Shown piece by piece: positions 31,778-34,516 of a DNA stretch of 34,516 nt (positions are counted from its first letter, which is position 1; every line of letters starts with the position of its first letter). Source of the DNA: a bacterium. GTDB taxonomy: Bacteria; Chloroflexota; Dormibacteria; Aeolococcales; Bog-877. The notes below the pieces were generated by a model that saw nothing but the letters and a program-made list of their open reading frames with translations, was not told the origin of the DNA and did no database searches. The stretch lies in the NCBI GenBank assembly GCA_021795235.1, contig JAJYPP010000035.1, forward strand, positions 1-34,516, given 5' to 3'. The position numbers and the translations under genes were made by a program.

Positions 31778-33577
31778 CTACACGCCCGATCGCGCCCCGC
31801 TCAGAGTCGTGGCGACCAGTTGCTCGACGGGGGCCATCTGGCCCCCAACCCACCGTTCCAGCTCCTCCTCCAGCAGCCGCAGCTCCTCCAGCACGGCGGC
31901 CGTGACCCGATCTCGGCTGACGATGAACGGCTCGCCCGAGCGCCGCTTGAACTCGGCTCCTCCCGCCCTCAGGGCACGCGGCGAGACTGTTACCCGCAGG
32001 GGCATCCCCCGCAGGTCAGAGTCGGCGAACTTGACCCCGGGACTCACGTCCCGGTCGTCGTACAGGACCTCCACGCCCTGGGCTAAGAGCTCGCGGTAGA
32101 CCGACTCCGCCAACCCCACCACCTCCTCGTCGCCACCAACCGAGATGAGGGCCACGGCGTATGGCGCGATCGAGATCGGAAGGGACAGGCCCCGCTCGTC
32201 GTGGTGCTCCTCGGCGGCACAGGCCAGCATGCGCCCGAGCCCGATCCCATACGAGCCCATGACCACCAGCTGGTCTCGGCCGGCCTCGTCGGTGTAGGTG
32301 GCGCCCATGGCCCGGCTGTAATCGGTGCCGAGTTGGAAGATGTTGCCGAACTCGATTCCCCGGCGCAGTTCGAGTTCGGCGCCGCAGTTGCAGCAGGGCT
32401 CCGCTTTCCGGGCGGAGGCCAGGCGGGCGATCTGGGCGTGAGGAGCGTCCCGCACCAGGTTGAAGTTGCGCACGTGCCAACCATGCCGGTTGGCCCCGGC
32501 GACCAGATTGCGCCGACCGGCCAGCGCCGGGTCGGCGATCACCAGGACGTCTGGCAGCCCCATCGGGGACATGTAGCCCGCCACCCCACCCTGGGCGGCG
32601 ATCTCCTCTGCGGTCGCCGGCCGGAGCTCGACCGCGGACGTGGCGTTGCGGAGCTTGGCCAAGTTGACCTCCGCATCGCCGGGCACCAGCGCCAACACCA
32701 GCCGGCCGGGCCGGTCGCGGGCCACCTCCGACCAGTAGGCGACCGTCTTGGCGACCCGGGACGGGTCGACCCCCAGCGTGAGGGCGACTTCTTCGACCGT
32801 GGCGCTGCCGGGCGTCTCAACCTCCTCCAAGGGCAGTTCCGGGACGGCTTCGGGGGCCGGCAGCCGCGCCTCCGCCACCTCCTGGTTGGCGGCATAGCCG
32901 CAGGCGGGGCAGAAGATCAGGGTGTCCTCACCCACGTCGGAGAGATACATGAACTCATGGGCCATGCCGCCGCCCATCATGCCGACATCGGAGAGCACCG
33001 CCGCCACCGGGATCCCGGCGCGGGCCGCAATGCGGTAGTAGGCCCTGAAGTGTTCCCGGTAGGCTGCCTGAAGCCCGCTCGCATCGCGGTCCAACGAGTA
33101 GGCGTCCTTCATGAGGAACTCCCGAGTTCGGATCAGGCCGCCTCGGGAGCGAGGCTCGTCCCGGAACTTGGTCTGGATCTGGTAGACGATGCGAGGCAGG
33201 TCGCGGTAGGAGCCGACCTGAGCGGCGGTCAGGTCGGCCACCACCTCCTCGTGGGTCATGGCCAGGGCCATGTCCCGGCCCCGGCGATCCTGGAAGCGGA
33301 CCAAGGTCTGGTCGATCTTCTGCCAGCGACCGCTGCGCTGCCAGAGCTCGGCGGGATGCACCACGGGCATGGAGATCTCCTGCCCCCCGATGGCGTCCAT
33401 CTCCTCGCGGAGGATGCGGCGGATCTTCTCCATCGACCGGGTGCCCAGGGGCAGCAGGCTGAAGATGCCAGCCGCCAGCTGCTGCAGGTAACCGGCCCGC
33501 AGCAACAGCTGGTGAGAGATGAGCTCGCCTTCCGGCGCAGAGCGGAGGGTGGCCCCGAAGAGCCCGGTGGTGCGCAT
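31778..33577 (-). CDS. proS: Prolyl-tRNA synthetase, bacterial type with editing domain
   Basis: This 599-residue class II aminoacyl-tRNA synthetase charges tRNA-Pro. Motif 1 lies in the region EISMPVVHPAELWQRSGRW, and motif 2 contains TKFRDEPRSRGGLIRTREF (about 137-155). A YbaK-like editing insertion spans roughly 225-405, with ALVPGDAEVNLAKL and GMRNLVAGANRHGWH-like segments. Motif 3 has GSYGIGLGRML (about 442 onward), and the anticodon-binding domain ends the protein. Length is near the 572 residues of E. coli ProS. ATG at 33577 begins the canonical MRTTGLFGATLRSAPE-type start. It is the second gene of the minus-strand run after the HAD gene. Confidence 0.96.
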   Translation of the reverse strand: MRTTGLFGATLRSAPEGELISHQLLLRAGYLQQLAAGIFSLLPLGTRSMEKIRRILREEMDAIGGQEISMPVVHPAELWQRSGRWQKIDQTLVRFQDRRGRDMALAMTHEEVVADLTAAQVGSYRDLPRIVYQIQTKFRDEPRSRGGLIRTREFLMKDAYSLDRDASGLQAAYREHFRAYYRIAARAGIPVAAVLSDVGMMGGGMAHEFMYLSDVGEDTLIFCPACGYAANQEVAEARLPAPEAVPELPLEEVETPGSATVEEVALTLGVDPSRVAKTVAYWSEVARDRPGRLVLALVPGDAEVNLAKLRNATSAVELRPATAEEIAAQGGVAGYMSPMGLPDVLVIADPALAGRRNLVAGANRHGWHVRNFNLVRDAPHAQIARLASARKAEPCCNCGAELELRRGIEFGNIFQLGTDYSRAMGATYTDEAGRDQLVVMGSYGIGLGRMLACAAEEHHDERGLSLPISIAPYAVALISVGGDEEVVGLAESVYRELLAQGVEVLYDDRDVSPGVKFADSDLRGMPLRVTVSPRALRAGGAEFKRRSGEPFIVSRDRVTAAVLEELRLLEEELERWVGGQMAPVEQLVATTLSGARSGV

Positions 33578-33606
33578 CCAGCAGAGTGTACGTTCGGCCG
33601 CTCCGG

Positions 33607-34356
33607 TCAGAGTCCCGCAGGATCCTCGCTCTGGTCGACAAGCGCCAGCAGCTCGGCCCAGGATCTGAGGGCGGGCACATGCGAGCCGAAGGCTGGGGAG
33701 CCGGGTGCCGCCACTGCCGTCATACCCACTGCCGTGGCTCCAAGCAGGTCGGCCTCCATCTCATCGCCCACGAACCAGGCGCGCTCCGGGCTGACCCCAA
33801 GTCGCGACAGCAGCGCCGCGAACGCTTGGGGGGCGGGCTTGCGCCACCCGATCTCACTGCTCAGGACTATTGATTCGAACTTAGCGGACAGCCCCTGACG
33901 AGCCATCGTCCGCCGCATGGTCGGGGGTGGATACGGTGCGTTGGAGAGCATCCCCAGCCGGAGCCCTCGATCCCGCAGCCCGGACAGCACCGGCAGGGCT
34001 TCGGGATCGACCGTGATCGCCTCGCCCCAAGGCTCCTGCAGCACCCGGCAGGCGTCCTCCACCTGGTCCCGCCCCAGGTCACGGCCGAGGAGCTGGCGCA
34101 ACGCCAGCTGGTACAGGCCAACTATCTCCACCTCGCGCAGGGGATTCCTCCGGTGGGCCTCCGCCACCAGACGGTCGACCATCTGGTCGACCGTCTGCCC
34201 AAAGGACCCCAATACGAGCCGTCCCGGCGGGAGCGCCACCCCGAGGCTGGCCAGCAGCTCCTCGCCGGCCAGCTCCAGGAGCTCCTCGGGGTAGCCGATC
34301 CTGACCAGCGTCCCCCCGTAGTCGAAGCAGATCGCCAGCGGCCGCTGGAGAGTCAA
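33607..34356 (-). CDS. HAD-superfamily hydrolase
   Basis: This is a 249-residue phosphatase-like protein. The nucleophile motif reads FDYGGTL, with the second Asp of DxDxT replaced by Gly, a variant seen in several HAD subfamilies. Motif II is LSNAP, motif III includes GWRKPAP, and motif IV is GDEMEADLLGA. The helical cap lies between residues 20 and 95, as in subfamily I phosphatases. The start is TTG at 34356, with only a weak binding site, so it could lie slightly elsewhere. It is 29 bases upstream of proS on the same strand. Substrate is unknown. Confidence 0.87.
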   Translation of the reverse strand: MTLQRPLAICFDYGGTLVRIGYPEELLELAGEELLASLGVALPPGRLVLGSFGQTVDQMVDRLVAEAHRRNPLREVEIVGLYQLALRQLLGRDLGRDQVEDACRVLQEPWGEAITVDPEALPVLSGLRDRGLRLGMLSNAPYPPPTMRRTMARQGLSAKFESIVLSSEIGWRKPAPQAFAALLSRLGVSPERAWFVGDEMEADLLGATAVGMTAVAAPGSPAFGSHVPALRSWAELLALVDQSEDPAGL

Positions 34357-34516
34357 GCAGGTGGGGCCGCAGGGGTGCCGCCCGACCCTCCGCGGGGTCG
34401 GCGGCGCCGCCGCCGCCGCCGCTGACCACCAGGGTCAGCGGCTGGCCCGGGCCGAGGGGGCGAAGGCGCGGAACCGGTCGCGGCTGGGACCGGACGGCGG
34501 CGCGGGCCGCGCGAGG
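34357..34516. other. Window-end intergenic DNA with GCC repeat and hairpin
   Basis: Five tandem GCC units (34406-34420) are followed by GCTGACC (34421-34427) pairing with GGTCAGC (34433-34439) around a 5-base loop. A minus-strand frame ending at the TGA at 34437-34435 could be the last residues of another gene beyond the window, and the hairpin would then end it. Nothing else is recognised. Confidence 0.35.

Noticed and set aside
34435-34516. Minus-strand partial gene at the window end
   Set aside because: About 26 Ala/Arg/Pro-rich codons before a TGA; too short to distinguish from chance at this GC.
1-34516. Insertion sequences, integrases, CRISPR arrays, rRNA and tRNA genes
   Set aside because: None recognised on either strand; no long direct repeats with regular spacing and no transposase motifs.

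Overview
The window is high-GC bacterial DNA with strong GGAGG-type ribosome binding sites, frequent GTG and TTG starts and tightly overlapping genes. A high-GC soil-type lineage such as Dormibacterota, Chloroflexota or Actinomycetota would fit, but no rRNA or other decisive marker is present, so the lineage is inference. No rRNA, tRNA, CRISPR array, transposase or integrase was recognised.

Layout. (1) 1-1.6 kb: a MarR-like C-terminal fragment and an MFS exporter, closed by a perfect 16-bp hairpin. (2) 1.75-5.4 kb: a complete small-large-medium molybdenum hydroxylase operon whose large subunit has the form II active-site motif PYRGAGR. (3) 5.5-7.9 kb: a small membrane protein, then an MFS exporter and its ArsR-type regulator on the minus strand. 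(4) 7.9-26.7 kb: a sugar or acid-sugar catabolic island. It holds 2-oxoacid dehydrogenase E1 alpha and beta, an SDR dehydrogenase, a rhamnose-type ABC transporter (two permeases, a double ATPase and a lipoprotein binding protein), a Gfo/Idh/MocA oxidoreductase, an L-rhamnose mutarotase, a TIM-barrel sugar isomerase/epimerase, two enolase-superfamily enzymes, a LacI regulator, a tartrate/D-malate dehydrogenase, a 2-oxoacid dehydrogenase E2 and an MmgE/PrpD protein. (5) 26.8-34.4 kb: a minus-strand housekeeping run of proS, dinB, a small unknown gene, a NUDIX hydrolase, a membrane-anchored unknown, moaC, a GAF-PucR regulator and, upstream of proS, a HAD hydrolase.

How the island may work. Sugar enters through the ABC transporter and is epimerised at its anomeric carbon by the mutarotase. 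It is then oxidised by the Gfo/Idh and/or SDR enzymes, dehydrated by the enolase-superfamily enzymes, and drained through the tartrate/malate dehydrogenase and the dedicated 2-oxoacid dehydrogenase. No sugar kinase, aldolase or E3 subunit is present. This suggests a non-phosphorylative route whose substrate cannot be read from sequence alone.

The strongest new observation is a set of five 14-bp LacI-type sites (7982, 14956, 15206, 22694, 22834). They share AAxCG(T/A)(T/A)xxCAG and lie just upstream of the E1 operon, the ABC operon, the binding protein, the second enolase-family gene and the dehydrogenase-E2-PrpD operon. They make the island look like one local regulon of the LacI protein at 20399. 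The island also appears lower in GC than its flanks in hand-counted lines.

Limits: everything comes from reading the sequence. Family assignments rest on motifs and remembered family features, with no database search, and substrate specificities are not claimed.
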